DNA of 64,000 nucleotides from the NCBI GenBank assembly GCA_965247635.1, contig CBDFHJ010000010.1, positions 558,001 to 622,000 on the forward strand, given 5' to 3'. The notes under the pieces were generated by a model, which was not told where the DNA came from, searched no databases, and saw nothing but the letters and a program-made list of their open reading frames with translations. Both the position numbers and the translations under genes were made by a program. Shown here in pieces: positions 40,410-49,278 of this stretch. The stretch is from CBDFHJ01 sp965247635. Lineage in GTDB: Bacteria > Chloroflexota > Dehalococcoidia > Lucifugimonadales > Australimonadaceae. How positions within the stretch are numbered: the first letter of the stretch is position 1; every line of letters starts with the position of its first letter.

Positions 40410-41429
40410 GTGGGCGAGGCTCGCGCTTTGGGGAGGCCCCCGATTAACAAGACAACCATCGACGAGGTCGCCAGGGTAGCGCGCCGCGTCAGCGATAGCA
40501 TCGAGCGGGTCATCGTGGGGAAGAGCAAGGTCATCGAGCTCGTCTTGGTGGCGCTGCTGTGCGATGGACATGTCTTGATTGAGGACGTGCCCGGCATCGG
40601 CAAGACCATGCTGGCCCGCTCGGTGGCGCGCTCTTTGGGCTGTACCTTCCGGCGTATCCAGTGCACGCCCGACCTGTTGCCGTCTGATATCACCGGCACG
40701 TACATATTCAACCAGAAGTCGGGCGACTTCGAGTTCCGGCCAGGGCCGGTCTTTGCCCAGGTGTTGCTGGCCGACGAGATCAACCGGGCTACCCCGCGCA
40801 CGCAGTCGGGCCTGTTGGAGGCGATGGATGAGCGTCAGGTCACGACGGAAGGTGAGACGATGGCGCTGCCCGCGCCCTTCTTGGTCCTGGCGACGCAGAA
40901 CCCCATCGAGCTGGAAGGCACGTTTCCCCTGCCCGAAGCCCAGCTAGACCGTTTCCTGCTGCGCCTCCAGATTGGCTACCCCACCGGGGAGGACGACGAG
41001 GTCATCTTGGACCGTTTTGCCGAACGCAGCCCCATCGATGAGCTGACGGCGGTGGTCTCGGCGGAGCAGCTGTTGGAGCTGCAGCAGGCGTGCCGCCAGG
41101 TTACGGTTGCTCCCGACATTCGCCGCTACATCATCAACCTGGTCCATGCGACCCGCGAGCACCCCCAGCTGGAGCTAGGCGCAAGCCCCCGGGCCATGCT
41201 CAGCCTGTTTCACGCTGCCCAGGCCCTGGCGGCGGTCCGGGAACGGGAGTACGTGATCCCGGACGACGTCAAGTATCTGATGCCGTATGTATTGGAGCAT
41301 CGGCTTATCCCCCTTGCCGAAAGCAGGCTGCGAGGCCATACCACCACCGAGGCGCTGGCCGAGGTACTGGACTCCGTCCCCGTTCCGGTGGAGGAAGAGG
41401 CGACCATTCGAGAAGACGCGGGAGGCTGA
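40410..41429 (+). CDS. MoxR-family AAA+ ATPase
   Basis: A 339-residue MoxR ATPase. Walker A is DVPGIGKTMLARSVARSL, Walker B LLADEINRATPRTQSGLLEA, then LVLATQNPIELEGTFPLPEAQLDRF, the sensor region typical of MoxR. These ATPases act as chaperones for metal insertion or assembly of partner proteins with von Willebrand or DUF58 domains. The start is a GTG with GAGTAGG upstream. It is the first gene of a MoxR-DUF58-DUF4129 operon; the DUF58 partner begins at its stop codon. Confidence 0.92.
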   Translation: MGEARALGRPPINKTTIDEVARVARRVSDSIERVIVGKSKVIELVLVALLCDGHVLIEDVPGIGKTMLARSVARSLGCTFRRIQCTPDLLPSDITGTYIFNQKSGDFEFRPGPVFAQVLLADEINRATPRTQSGLLEAMDERQVTTEGETMALPAPFLVLATQNPIELEGTFPLPEAQLDRFLLRLQIGYPTGEDDEVILDRFAERSPIDELTAVVSAEQLLELQQACRQVTVAPDIRRYIINLVHATREHPQLELGASPRAMLSLFHAAQALAAVREREYVIPDDVKYLMPYVLEHRLIPLAESRLRGHTTTEALAEVLDSVPVPVEEEATIREDAGG

Positions 41430-41431
41430 TC

Positions 41432-42676
41432 ATTCAGGGAGGGGCCTGGCTTCTCGTCACCTTTTTCGTGTTCATGGCGGCGGTCCTCCTCGGAGTCGTG
41501 CCGCTGCTCTTGGTGGCGCTGCTCTTCTTTCTGGCCTCTGTCGTGGCGCGGGTGTGGGTCAGATACGCGCTGGAGCGCCTGGAGTACGACCGCCAGCTTA
41601 GTGCGACCCGTGTGTTCTTCGGCGAGTCCATCACGCTGGACGTGCGCCTCACCAACCGTAAGGCCCTCCCGCTGCCCTGGGTCCAGGTGCGCGACGAAGC
41701 GCCTGAGGGGGTCACCTTCCTACAGGGCAATCCGCAGCCGTCCCACATGCCTGAGCGTGCGGTCCTCACCAACGCGGCGTCGCTGAGCTGGTACCACAGA
41801 CTTGTTCGCCACTACTCGTTGCAGTGCATGCAGCGGGGTCACTTTACCTTTGGCCCCGCCACCATCCGGTCGGGAGACCTGTTCGGGTTTTTCTCCAGGG
41901 AGGGGTCTGACGAAAAGCTGGACCACCTCACGGTCTATCCCCGCATCGTGCCGTTGGAAGACCTGGGAATCCCGTCTCGCAACCCCTTCGGCGACCTGCG
42001 GGTACGGAGGCACCTGTTTGAAGACCCGGTCCGGGTCATAACAACGCGAGACTACGTGCCGGGGGACCCCCTACGACGCATCCACTGGAAGGCGTCGGCC
42101 CGCCTCCAGCGGCTCCAGAGCCGCGTTTTCGAGGCCACCACCACCGTGGACCTGGCGCTCTTCCTGGACGTGCGGACGGTGGAGCCGCCCCAGTGGGGAC
42201 GGCAGGAACACCTGCTGGAGACAGCGGTTATGGCCGTTGCATCCATCGCCAGCCACGCGGTGCAGCAAAGCCAGCCTGTCGGCCTCTACGCAAACGACTC
42301 CTACCGGCGCTCTGGACGGCTTATCAAGCTCCCACCGTCGGACCATCCGGACCAGTTCCAGAGGGTGCTGGACGCCCTGGCGCACGTGCATGGGTTGCCT
42401 ATTCTGGAGGTGCAGCCCCTGCTGGTCCGTGAGGGGCGGAGCCTGCCCTGGCAGACGACGTTGGTCGTGGTCACCGCTATGCCGACCAGCTCCCTCCTGT
42501 CGTCGCTGGACCGCCTGCGCCGGGCTGGACGCAGAACGGCGTTGGTCCTGGTGGGTGAGCAGGCCGCCGGGCCTGTTCCTGGTGGCCTGCCGGTGTACCG
42601 CGTTTCGGGCCAGGCCTACTGGCGCGAGGTGGAGTCGGCTCTGTGGCGCCAGACCCAGGAGGCCGTGAGCGAATGA
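41432..42676 (+). CDS. DUF58 domain membrane protein
   Basis: A protein of about 415 residues with two N-terminal transmembrane helices (WLLVTFFVFMAAVLLGVV and LLVALLFFLASVVARVW), a beta-rich domain, then the DUF58 signature VRVITTRDYVPGDPLRRIHW with KASARLQRLQSRVFE. DUF58 proteins are the usual partner of MoxR ATPases. The start is uncertain: homology requires a start before the first helix, but no ATG, GTG or TTG lies there. The best candidate is ATT 41432, six bases after GGAGG; CTG 41426 and ATC 41429 are alternatives, and a GTG at 41468 would cut into the first helix. Confidence 0.82.
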   Translation: MQGGAWLLVTFFVFMAAVLLGVVPLLLVALLFFLASVVARVWVRYALERLEYDRQLSATRVFFGESITLDVRLTNRKALPLPWVQVRDEAPEGVTFLQGNPQPSHMPERAVLTNAASLSWYHRLVRHYSLQCMQRGHFTFGPATIRSGDLFGFFSREGSDEKLDHLTVYPRIVPLEDLGIPSRNPFGDLRVRRHLFEDPVRVITTRDYVPGDPLRRIHWKASARLQRLQSRVFEATTTVDLALFLDVRTVEPPQWGRQEHLLETAVMAVASIASHAVQQSQPVGLYANDSYRRSGRLIKLPPSDHPDQFQRVLDALAHVHGLPILEVQPLLVREGRSLPWQTTLVVVTAMPTSSLLSSLDRLRRAGRRTALVLVGEQAAGPVPGGLPVYRVSGQAYWREVESALWRQTQEAVSE

Positions 42677-42739
42677 GAAACGGAGACGTCCGTACCGGAC
42701 AACTGGTGTCCATTGCGAGCGGGGAAGGGTAGCCCAGCC

Positions 42740-44242
42740 ATGCGGTCGAACGTTGCAAGGCGCCGAAGCGTGATGGTGGGCCACCCCGTTCCGCTTATCG
42801 CGGTCCTGCTGGAGGTGCTTTGGATCTACCCGTGGGCTATGTGGGCCGGCACGTGGCACTTCCTAGACGTGAATGGGACGCCCCTCGGCTTCATACTCGC
42901 CGTGGTGCTGGCCGTGGCGGCGGAGGAAGTAGCGCGCTATTGCCTGGCGCAGGAGTGGCCCCTAGCGGTGGTGCGGTTGGCAACGCTCTCCGTGCTAACG
43001 GTCCTCCTAGCCTTCGCCGTCCGCCTCCAGTTGGGTGGCGGTCTGGACATCTGGCGTACCGAGTGGTGGCGCGACGCGACAAACGACCTCGCCCCCCTGC
43101 TGGCCGCCGCCTCCTTTGGCGTGTTCCTCCTTTGGCGCGGTATCGCCGTCGGCCGGACCGCCCTCACCTTCGACGACCTGCACCGAAGGTTCTTCGTTGG
43201 CCTCGCTGCCTTTGTGACGCTCCTTGTCCTGTGGGGGGCCACCGCGAGGACCGGCGAATTTCAGCGCGTATTCGCCTCGGCGAGCATCTTCGTGGTCGCC
43301 TTCTTCTTCGTCAGCCTCATGGGCCTGGCCCTGGTTAACCTCAGGTCAAGCTGGCAAGGCATGTCTCCTCATTCCGTCTTCTCGGCCATGTTCAACCAGA
43401 GCTGGATTTCTCTGTACCTGGGGCTCGTCCTGCTGATCGTCGTCCTGTCAGCCGCTGTCGCCCTCGCCGTTTCGTCCAACGTGCTGAAGGTCGTGCTGGT
43501 GCCCCTGAGCCTTGTCGGGACCTTTCTGCTCAACGCGTTTGTCTACGTTATCGTGTACCCGCTGGGGTTTGTGGCCAGCGCGGGCCTGTATGCGGTCCGA
43601 TATTTGCTGAGCCTTATAGGGGTCACGGAACGTCCGGCGCTGAACCTGCTGGACTTCTCCGAGGTACGGGATGCGGTCTCCGGAGAGACGCCAAGCATTC
43701 CACCGGAAGTGGTACTGGCCTTGAAATGGTTCCTGGTTGCCTTGTTGGTGGGGATTGCCCTGTTCTTTCTGGCGCGCGCTCTTTTCCGACGTGCACGAGC
43801 CGCGTCGGATGACGTCGAGTCGGAGCATGAGTCGCTCTGGTCGTGGGAAGGCTTCAAGCTCGACGTGCGGTCCTTCCTGGCACGGCTCCTGTGGCTCCTC
43901 TTGCGTTCGGAGCCCGCCTCGCCTCCTCCCGCCACGCCTCCCGTCGCCGTGACGGTGACCGGGGAAGGAGGTCAGGAGCGCTTGCTCACGGTCCGGGAAA
44001 TCTATCAGGGAGTGCTGTGGGAGGGCAGGGCAGCCGGGTTGCCGCGAAGGGCTTCAAGGACACCCTACGAGTACGAGAGGCAGCTGCGTACGGGCGCTAC
44101 CGCCGGTGCGGATGAGATACGCGCCATTACCGACGCCTACGTCGCGGAGCGTTACGGTGGCTTGCCTACTTCCAGGGCGCGGCTAGAGCCGCTGAACCGC
44201 CTCTGGCGACAGCTACGGTCGGCGTTTCACCGAAAAGCGTAG
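42740..44242 (+). CDS. Multipass membrane protein with C-terminal DUF4129
   Basis: A 500-residue protein with eight to ten predicted membrane segments (for example PLIAVLLEVLWIYPWAMWAG and FLLNAFVYVIVYPLGFVASA). A soluble C-terminal region carries the DUF4129 motif LTVREIYQGVLWEGRAAGLP, then RRASRTPYEYERQL. In most genomes DUF4129 is fused to or next to a transglutaminase in a MoxR/DUF58 operon; here no transglutaminase domain is visible. ATG 42740 follows GGGGAAGGG. It is probably an envelope-associated complex with the two upstream genes. Confidence 0.75.
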   Translation: MRSNVARRRSVMVGHPVPLIAVLLEVLWIYPWAMWAGTWHFLDVNGTPLGFILAVVLAVAAEEVARYCLAQEWPLAVVRLATLSVLTVLLAFAVRLQLGGGLDIWRTEWWRDATNDLAPLLAAASFGVFLLWRGIAVGRTALTFDDLHRRFFVGLAAFVTLLVLWGATARTGEFQRVFASASIFVVAFFFVSLMGLALVNLRSSWQGMSPHSVFSAMFNQSWISLYLGLVLLIVVLSAAVALAVSSNVLKVVLVPLSLVGTFLLNAFVYVIVYPLGFVASAGLYAVRYLLSLIGVTERPALNLLDFSEVRDAVSGETPSIPPEVVLALKWFLVALLVGIALFFLARALFRRARAASDDVESEHESLWSWEGFKLDVRSFLARLLWLLLRSEPASPPPATPPVAVTVTGEGGQERLLTVREIYQGVLWEGRAAGLPRRASRTPYEYERQLRTGATAGADEIRAITDAYVAERYGGLPTSRARLEPLNRLWRQLRSAFHRKA

Positions 44243-44342
44243 GAGCGGCTTTAGCCACACCTACACGCACTCGATCGCCGGTTGTGGGCTAGAAGCCCTT
44301 TCTGGCGGTCCACCAGGACCTGGCCCTTCCAACGCGGAGCTT

Positions 44343-44609
44343 CTAGCAGGCTGATGAAGAAGGGGAGTGCCCTCCGAAGGAGTCCGGAGTCCTTCGGACC
44401 GACTCGTCGGGGCTGGGAGTCTGAGAGCCTGCCCTGAGCATCGCCGAAGGGGTGTCCCTCAGATATAAATTCTACCCCCTTCCTGGCCAGGCCTGTCCTG
44501 AGCGAAGCCGAAGGGAAGGGGGTCAGGTCCGATGAGGCTGCGCTCATCGAGACTCTCCCCGATATATCGGGGGAGGGATGGTCGAAAGGGCTTTTCAGCA
44601 CGCTGCTAG
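44343..44609 (-). repeat. MITE-like element, copy B (inverted relative to copy A)
   Basis: The reverse complement starts CTAGCAGCGTGCTGAAAAG, then CCCTTTCGACCATCC, and ends TTCATCAGCCTGCTAG, following copy A in order. Extra palindromes are inserted (CCGAAGGAGTCCGGAGTCC; CTCCCCGATATATCGGGGGAG). It fills most of the gap after the DUF4129 gene. Confidence 0.75.
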
Positions 44610-44749
44610 TGCCATCGCACCACCTCCCGTGAGACGCTAGCGGCCCCACGAATCAGTCCGTGGTGACGGTACTCCTGCGGGAAAGGGGTGTCCATCGACG
44701 GCTAAGATGTCCTTGGAAGGATGGCGGCGCAGGGCAAGACCCAAAGAAG

Positions 44750-44774
44750 AAGGGGAGCGGTTTTCGCTCCCCTT
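44750..44774 (-). terminator. Rho-independent terminator of the alpha/beta hydrolase gene
   Basis: AAGGGGAGCG pairs with CGCTCCCCTT around a 5-base loop. On the minus strand it is followed by CTTCTTTGGG, 35 bases past the stop codon. Confidence 0.75.
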
Positions 44775-44808
44775 CCACTATCGAGCCATGTATGGGTGCC
44801 TGTCTAGC

Positions 44809-45576
44809 CTACGACGCCACGGCCGCTGGCGTTAGGCTTCCGACGAAGTTCGCGACCACGTCGCAGATGGCCTCAACGGAAGTCTGCGGATAGCCGGATG
44901 CGGCGTCAGATGCAAAGGATGGCATGATGGCCAACCGGGCACCGGAAATCCGCTGCTTGATCTCCAGGGCGTGGTCGAAGGTGTCCCCTGGGTTATCCGT
45001 GCTTATGGTCAGCACGGGGCAGGTGATCTGGTCCAGGCTGCTCTGGAAGTCGTAGAACTCCTGGAGCTCGCGGACGTTGCGGATGTTGAAGTAGTTACGC
45101 ACCACGTCCAGCCAGTCCTCGCCATGGCGGTTCCGCAGGTCTGCTTGCCGCGGTGCCGGCATCGCATTCCCATCTCCTCCGGCCCTGTTCTGCGCCTCGT
45201 CCAACGCCGGCGTCAGGAAGATGTGCGGGGAGTTCAGGATGAGCGAGCTCGCGCGCTCCGGATGGAAGATCCCCACCCGCATGCAGAGCCGTGACCCCAG
45301 GCTGGTGCCGAAGATGTGGGCCTTCTCGATCCCCAAGTGGTCTATCAGGGCTAGCAGGTCGTCCGTCCACGCCGATGACGGCATCTCCGTCACGTGCTCG
45401 CTTCGGCCCATGCCACGCATGTCGACGGCGATGACCCTGAACCTATTGCTCAGTATGCTGCCATGCGCCTCAAAGTTGTGGGCGCTTCCCATGGCTCCGT
45501 GGAGCATGATGAGCGCCTCGCCCGAACCCTGGTCGTCGTAGTAGTGCTTGACCCCGTTCAGTGTAACCCCTGGCAT
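44809..45576 (-). CDS. Alpha/beta hydrolase
   Basis: A 255-residue alpha/beta-hydrolase fold protein. It has the oxyanion-hole segment LIMLHGAMGSAHNFEAHG, the VDMRGMGRSEH turn and the nucleophile Ser in HIFGTSLGSRLCM. The catalytic acid should be near STDNPGDTFD; the terminal His is not obvious (the usual GH motif is replaced by PSFASDAASGYPQ), so activity may be altered. It ends at a clear terminator and lies directly downstream of Rieske paralog 4 in the opposite order of transcription units. Substrate unknown. Confidence 0.82.
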   Translation of the reverse strand: MPGVTLNGVKHYYDDQGSGEALIMLHGAMGSAHNFEAHGSILSNRFRVIAVDMRGMGRSEHVTEMPSSAWTDDLLALIDHLGIEKAHIFGTSLGSRLCMRVGIFHPERASSLILNSPHIFLTPALDEAQNRAGGDGNAMPAPRQADLRNRHGEDWLDVVRNYFNIRNVRELQEFYDFQSSLDQITCPVLTISTDNPGDTFDHALEIKQRISGARLAIMPSFASDAASGYPQTSVEAICDVVANFVGSLTPAAVAS

Positions 45577-45636
45577 CAGTGAACCTCCTAAATCCCTGAA
45601 TTTGGTCCAACCGTCTCTCGTATCGTGCGCGGGGCC

Positions 45637-47031
45637 CTACCGCCAAAGGCCCTTTCCGCGCAAGTCGTCCCAACTCTCTGACTGCATGAGTTCCCGCCAA
45701 AATTCATATGCGCCCCGCTGGTTCTGCTCCGACGGGGCGCGAATAGCGCCTGACCCTCCCGATATGGTGACGATAGAGTTCTGGGGAAACCCGAACTCCT
45801 CCAAGAGCGGGTGGCCCTTTTGCTCCCTGACGATCCCCAAGGAGTAGTCATATGGGTAACGGCGCGCAATTGTCCCCTTGCTGGCCTTGTGGGCGTAGTT
45901 CCAGTTCTCCATGTCGTCCATTTCCGTCAGGCCCACCGGACCGCCGTAGCGCATGAAGTAGTGCCGCAGCATGTCCTTCACTTCCTGCGGCATGTCGTGG
46001 TGCACGTAGTACCAGCGCCAGCACTCGGTCCAGTCAGGCCCGTGGGGGTGCCACACGCACATGCTCATGTGGGTGCCCTGGGTGGTGTTGGGGAAAACAT
46101 TGCCGTTCATCGCACTGGTCCGCCAGTGCTTGCCCATGACCTCCTTGCGGCGCTCGTAAGAGCTCCGATAGTACTCCTCCACCGCGGGTGGCTGGTTCGG
46201 GTAGCTGGGGGTGTATGGCAGGTCCTCCGGCATCACCCAGACGCTGAGGCGGCCGGAGCCGTGGTGCGTCACGTTGAAGTTGGCGGACTCCGTTATCACC
46301 TTCCATAGCGCGCCGGTCTGACGGCTCTGCCCACCGCCAGGGTTGATACCCACGATCTCCACCGACTGGTGGGTCGGGATGCCGTGGTAGCCGTCGCCCA
46401 GGAAGTTCTCGGCCCCAAACTTCCAGTTGGACGAGAACAGCCACTTGAGTACCCCCAGCACCTCAAAGTCAGGCTGGGAGCCATCCGGCTTGCGCATCCA
46501 CAGGTCGATGCCGTACTCGTTGTCGCCGATGTAGTCGAGGAACGACGGCGCCTTCGGGTCCCACGTGGCCCAGATGGAGCCCTTGTAGTTCTCCATCTGC
46601 GCTACTTCCACCAGTCCCCATTGCGACTTGTCCAGCTCCTCCCGGTACGCGTCCTTGTATCGCGGCACGCCTACCAATGACCCGTCGCCCGCGTAGCTCC
46701 ACCCGTGGTACGGACACGTGAACACTGGCGTGTTCCCCTCGTCGTAGCGGCACACCTTCATCCCCCGGTGGCGGCACGAGTTCAGGAACACGTGGATTGA
46801 GTTGTCCCGGTCCCGGCTCAGGATGACCGACTCTTCCCCCATGCGCGAGACGAAGTAGTCGCCGGGCTTCTTGACCTGGTCCTCGAACCCCACGAAGAGC
46901 CAGCAGCGGGCGAACACCCGCTCCTTCTCAATCTCGTACAACTCCGCGTCCACGAAGATGTCTCGGCTGACGCTGCCCTTCTCTTTGTCTGTTAGGCGTA
47001 CGTCCTTCCAAAGTCCGGTTTCCAGTGCCAT
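45637..47031 (-). CDS. Rieske ring-hydroxylating oxygenase alpha subunit, paralog 4
   Basis: A 464-residue alpha subunit with the complete Rieske site (C86/H88, C106/H109), the iron-site histidines (GDGYHGIPTHQS) and a late acidic motif reading LTEMDDMENW instead of ESDD. The N-terminus is MALETGLWKDVRLTDKEKGS. As in the other copies the DNA of roughly codons 20-160 is nearly identical to paralogs 1 and 2, while residues 165-300 diverge. It stands alone with its own promoter; no beta subunit or electron-transfer gene is adjacent. Confidence 0.92.
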   Translation of the reverse strand: MALETGLWKDVRLTDKEKGSVSRDIFVDAELYEIEKERVFARCWLFVGFEDQVKKPGDYFVSRMGEESVILSRDRDNSIHVFLNSCRHRGMKVCRYDEGNTPVFTCPYHGWSYAGDGSLVGVPRYKDAYREELDKSQWGLVEVAQMENYKGSIWATWDPKAPSFLDYIGDNEYGIDLWMRKPDGSQPDFEVLGVLKWLFSSNWKFGAENFLGDGYHGIPTHQSVEIVGINPGGGQSRQTGALWKVITESANFNVTHHGSGRLSVWVMPEDLPYTPSYPNQPPAVEEYYRSSYERRKEVMGKHWRTSAMNGNVFPNTTQGTHMSMCVWHPHGPDWTECWRWYYVHHDMPQEVKDMLRHYFMRYGGPVGLTEMDDMENWNYAHKASKGTIARRYPYDYSLGIVREQKGHPLLEEFGFPQNSIVTISGGSGAIRAPSEQNQRGAYEFWRELMQSESWDDLRGKGLWR

Positions 47032-47114
47032 CTCGATACCTCTTGCCTTTGACAGTATTTCTGACGGAATGCCCTGCCGCGACGCCCCATTGTGCGGGCG
47101 TTTCGGCTAGGATG

Positions 47115-47143
47115 AACCTACTCTCGCATCGGTTCCGTGTCAA
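47115..47143 (-). promoter_or_regulatory. Shared-type promoter of Rieske paralog 4
   Basis: On the minus strand TTGACA (47138-47143), a 17-base spacer ending GAGAG and TAGGTT (47115-47120), 84 bases before the ATG. The rest of the 360-base gap has only a half palindrome (about 47245-47283). Confidence 0.75.
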
Positions 47144-47391
47144 GCCGCCAGCGGCAACGGTGGGCATGGCACGGCGTGAGCGTGGGAGGCAACGTTGCTT
47201 CGCCATATGTGGTAAAAATGCAGGGGCCGGCGGGAGGGGCAACCACACCAGATTCCTCTTCCCGATAAATCGGGATTCAGCATGACAAGGCAAAAGGGCA
47301 TCGGGGCCCGGAATGAAATTCATAACGGTTTTCTGATTCTCGGCGCTGGCGGCGATGGAGATAGGGAAGCATCCCCAAAGGAGTGTTGGTG

Positions 47392-47985
47392 GTGACGAGT
47401 CCGGATATAGAGACCGCCGGGAGCCTGTACGCGCGGGCCCTGGAGGCGACACGCCCCTACGTTGCAGCGGTCCGGGACGACCAATGGAATGCCCCCACCC
47501 CGTGCACCGAGTGGAACGTGCGCCAGCTTCTGAATCACACGGTTTATGAGGTTGCGTGGGTGGATGAGATCTTCGCGGGTAAGACCGTTGCCGAGGTCGG
47601 AGACCGATTCGAGGGCGACGTCCTTGGTCCAGACCCGCTGGCAGCCTACGACGCCGCGGCCCAAGCAGCAAAGCGGGCGGTGTTGGCGCCTGGCGCCATG
47701 GATACGGTCTGTCATCTCCGGCGAGGCGACACATCCGGCGCCGCCTACGCCACCAGCATGTTCATCGACGTCTTCATTCACAGTTGGGATACCGCCAAGG
47801 CCATCGGCCAAGATGCCTCTTTGGACCCGGGGCTGGTCTCCGCGGCATATGCCATCGTGGAGCCCAGAAAGGGGCAACCCCAGTCGGGCCGTGCTTTTGC
47901 TCCGCAGATTGAGGTGCCAGAAGGCGCCGACCTTCAGGCCAAGCTGCTGGGTATTCTGGGCCGGTCGGCCGATTGGCGTCCGTAG
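47392..47985 (+). CDS. TIGR03086-type DinB/maleylpyruvate isomerase-like metal-binding protein
   Basis: A 197-residue protein of the TIGR03086/mycothiol maleylpyruvate isomerase N-domain group, a four-helix bundle with a metal-binding His triad. Visible family marks are NAPTPCTEWNVRQLLNHTVY near the N-terminus (first His) and FIDVFIHSWDTAKAIGQ (later His). The start is one of several tandem GTG/TTG codons; GTG 47392 is eight bases after AAAGGAG. Thiol-dependent transfer or detoxification is typical for the fold, but the reaction here is unknown. Confidence 0.82.
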   Translation: MTSPDIETAGSLYARALEATRPYVAAVRDDQWNAPTPCTEWNVRQLLNHTVYEVAWVDEIFAGKTVAEVGDRFEGDVLGPDPLAAYDAAAQAAKRAVLAPGAMDTVCHLRRGDTSGAAYATSMFIDVFIHSWDTAKAIGQDASLDPGLVSAAYAIVEPRKGQPQSGRAFAPQIEVPEGADLQAKLLGILGRSADWRP

Positions 47986-48020
47986 AGTGAGATTGAGATA
48001 AAATATCGCGGGGAGAGAGC

Positions 48021-48947
48021 ATGGCTACACTGTCAGAGCGCTTGAATAGCGGCGAGGTCATCATCCTCGACGGGCCCATGGGCACGGAGCTCCAACGCAG
48101 GGGCGTTTCCATGAATGGCACGGCGTGGAGCGCGACGGCGATGCTGACGCACCCAAACGTCATCCGCGAGGTGCATGAGGACTACGTCCGCGCTGGGGCC
48201 GACGTCATCACCATCAACACCTTCTCCTGTTCCCGATTCGTCCTGGCGGCGGCTGGCTTTGGGACGATGACCGAAGACTTCCTGGAGACCGCCATCGATA
48301 TGGCCCAGGAGGCTAGAGAGAACGCGGCGGGGGACCGGGAGGTCTTCATCGCCGGCTCCCTGTCCACCTTCTTCCCCAAGGGCGACCGTAGGAACGCACC
48401 GCATCCCGCCCTCGCACGGGCCCACTACCAGGAGCAAGCGCAGCAGATGGTGGGACTGGGGGTTGAGCTGCTGGTGTTGGAGATGATGCAGGACGCGGAG
48501 TATGCTGGCTACGCCATCGAGGCCGCCGCTGAGACGGGCTTGCCCGTTTGGGTCGGCTTCAGCTGCAAGGTGGAGGACGGGACGGCGATGCTGCTGGAAG
48601 GGGCACCCGGATCGTCCTTTGCCGGCGACCTGCCCTCCCTGATGGCGCACGGTGGCGATGTCTTGGGTGTGATGCACACCGAAGTAGCCGATACCACGCC
48701 CGCCCTCCAGGTGGTGCTGGATAACTGGTCGGGTCCGTTGGCCGCCTATCCGCACTCCGGCGACCGTTCGATGCCCAACCGGCATCTTGAGGGGGTGATA
48801 TCCCCTAGCGACTTCCTGGCTCACGCCCAGCAGTGGGTGCAGATGGGCGTGCAGATCGTCGGCGCGTGCTGCGGCATGGGCCCAGCGCACATCGAGGCGC
48901 TTCGCGGCAACCTGCCGACCCATATCGAGGGCCGTCGCGGAGGCTAG
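48021..48947 (+). CDS. Homocysteine S-methyltransferase family protein
   Basis: A 308-residue homocysteine S-methyltransferase (BHMT-like) domain. It opens with IILDGPMGTELQRRGVSMNG and keeps the cobalamin-independent zinc site: GFSCKVEDG for the first Cys and GACCGMGPAHIEALR for the Cys pair. It transfers a methyl group from a donor such as S-methylmethionine or a betaine to a thiol; the donor cannot be told. ATG 48021 is preceded by GGGGAGAGAGC. It follows the DinB-like gene by 35 bases and may be cotranscribed with it. Confidence 0.88.
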   Translation: MATLSERLNSGEVIILDGPMGTELQRRGVSMNGTAWSATAMLTHPNVIREVHEDYVRAGADVITINTFSCSRFVLAAAGFGTMTEDFLETAIDMAQEARENAAGDREVFIAGSLSTFFPKGDRRNAPHPALARAHYQEQAQQMVGLGVELLVLEMMQDAEYAGYAIEAAAETGLPVWVGFSCKVEDGTAMLLEGAPGSSFAGDLPSLMAHGGDVLGVMHTEVADTTPALQVVLDNWSGPLAAYPHSGDRSMPNRHLEGVISPSDFLAHAQQWVQMGVQIVGACCGMGPAHIEALRGNLPTHIEGRRGG

Positions 48948-49119
48948 CAATTCCCGGCTTCCGCTGCCGTGGCCCGGCCATCCTCGCCAGGGTTGCTTGA
49001 CGTGCGGTCCGCACTTACTGGGGGCCGCTCGCCGCCTGCCCCGACTTGTCGGTGGCGCCCCCCAGACCCCAATGTCTCGCTCGCATACCGCCGCCAGTCC
49101 GACGCCGGTAGGGGAGTCC

Positions 49120-49222
49120 GGTGACAGGCACTCTTTGTTCTGGTAGCTTGTCACTCCATCCGCCCTCACCTGGGGGGCGAGATTCTTCGTCCCGATTGCA
49201 TCTGGACTCAGAATGACAAATG
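49120..49222. repeat. Degenerate TGTCATTCC-type palindrome
   Basis: GTGACAGGCAC at one side and CTCAGAATGACA at the other, with GGCGAGATTCTTCGTCCCGA inside. It lies in the 331-base gap before the MFS gene. Confidence 0.55.
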
Positions 49223-49278
49223 GGGAGAGCTTCCTCGTAGGCGCCCCGTCCCATCCGCGGCGGCTCGACGGATAAGCT

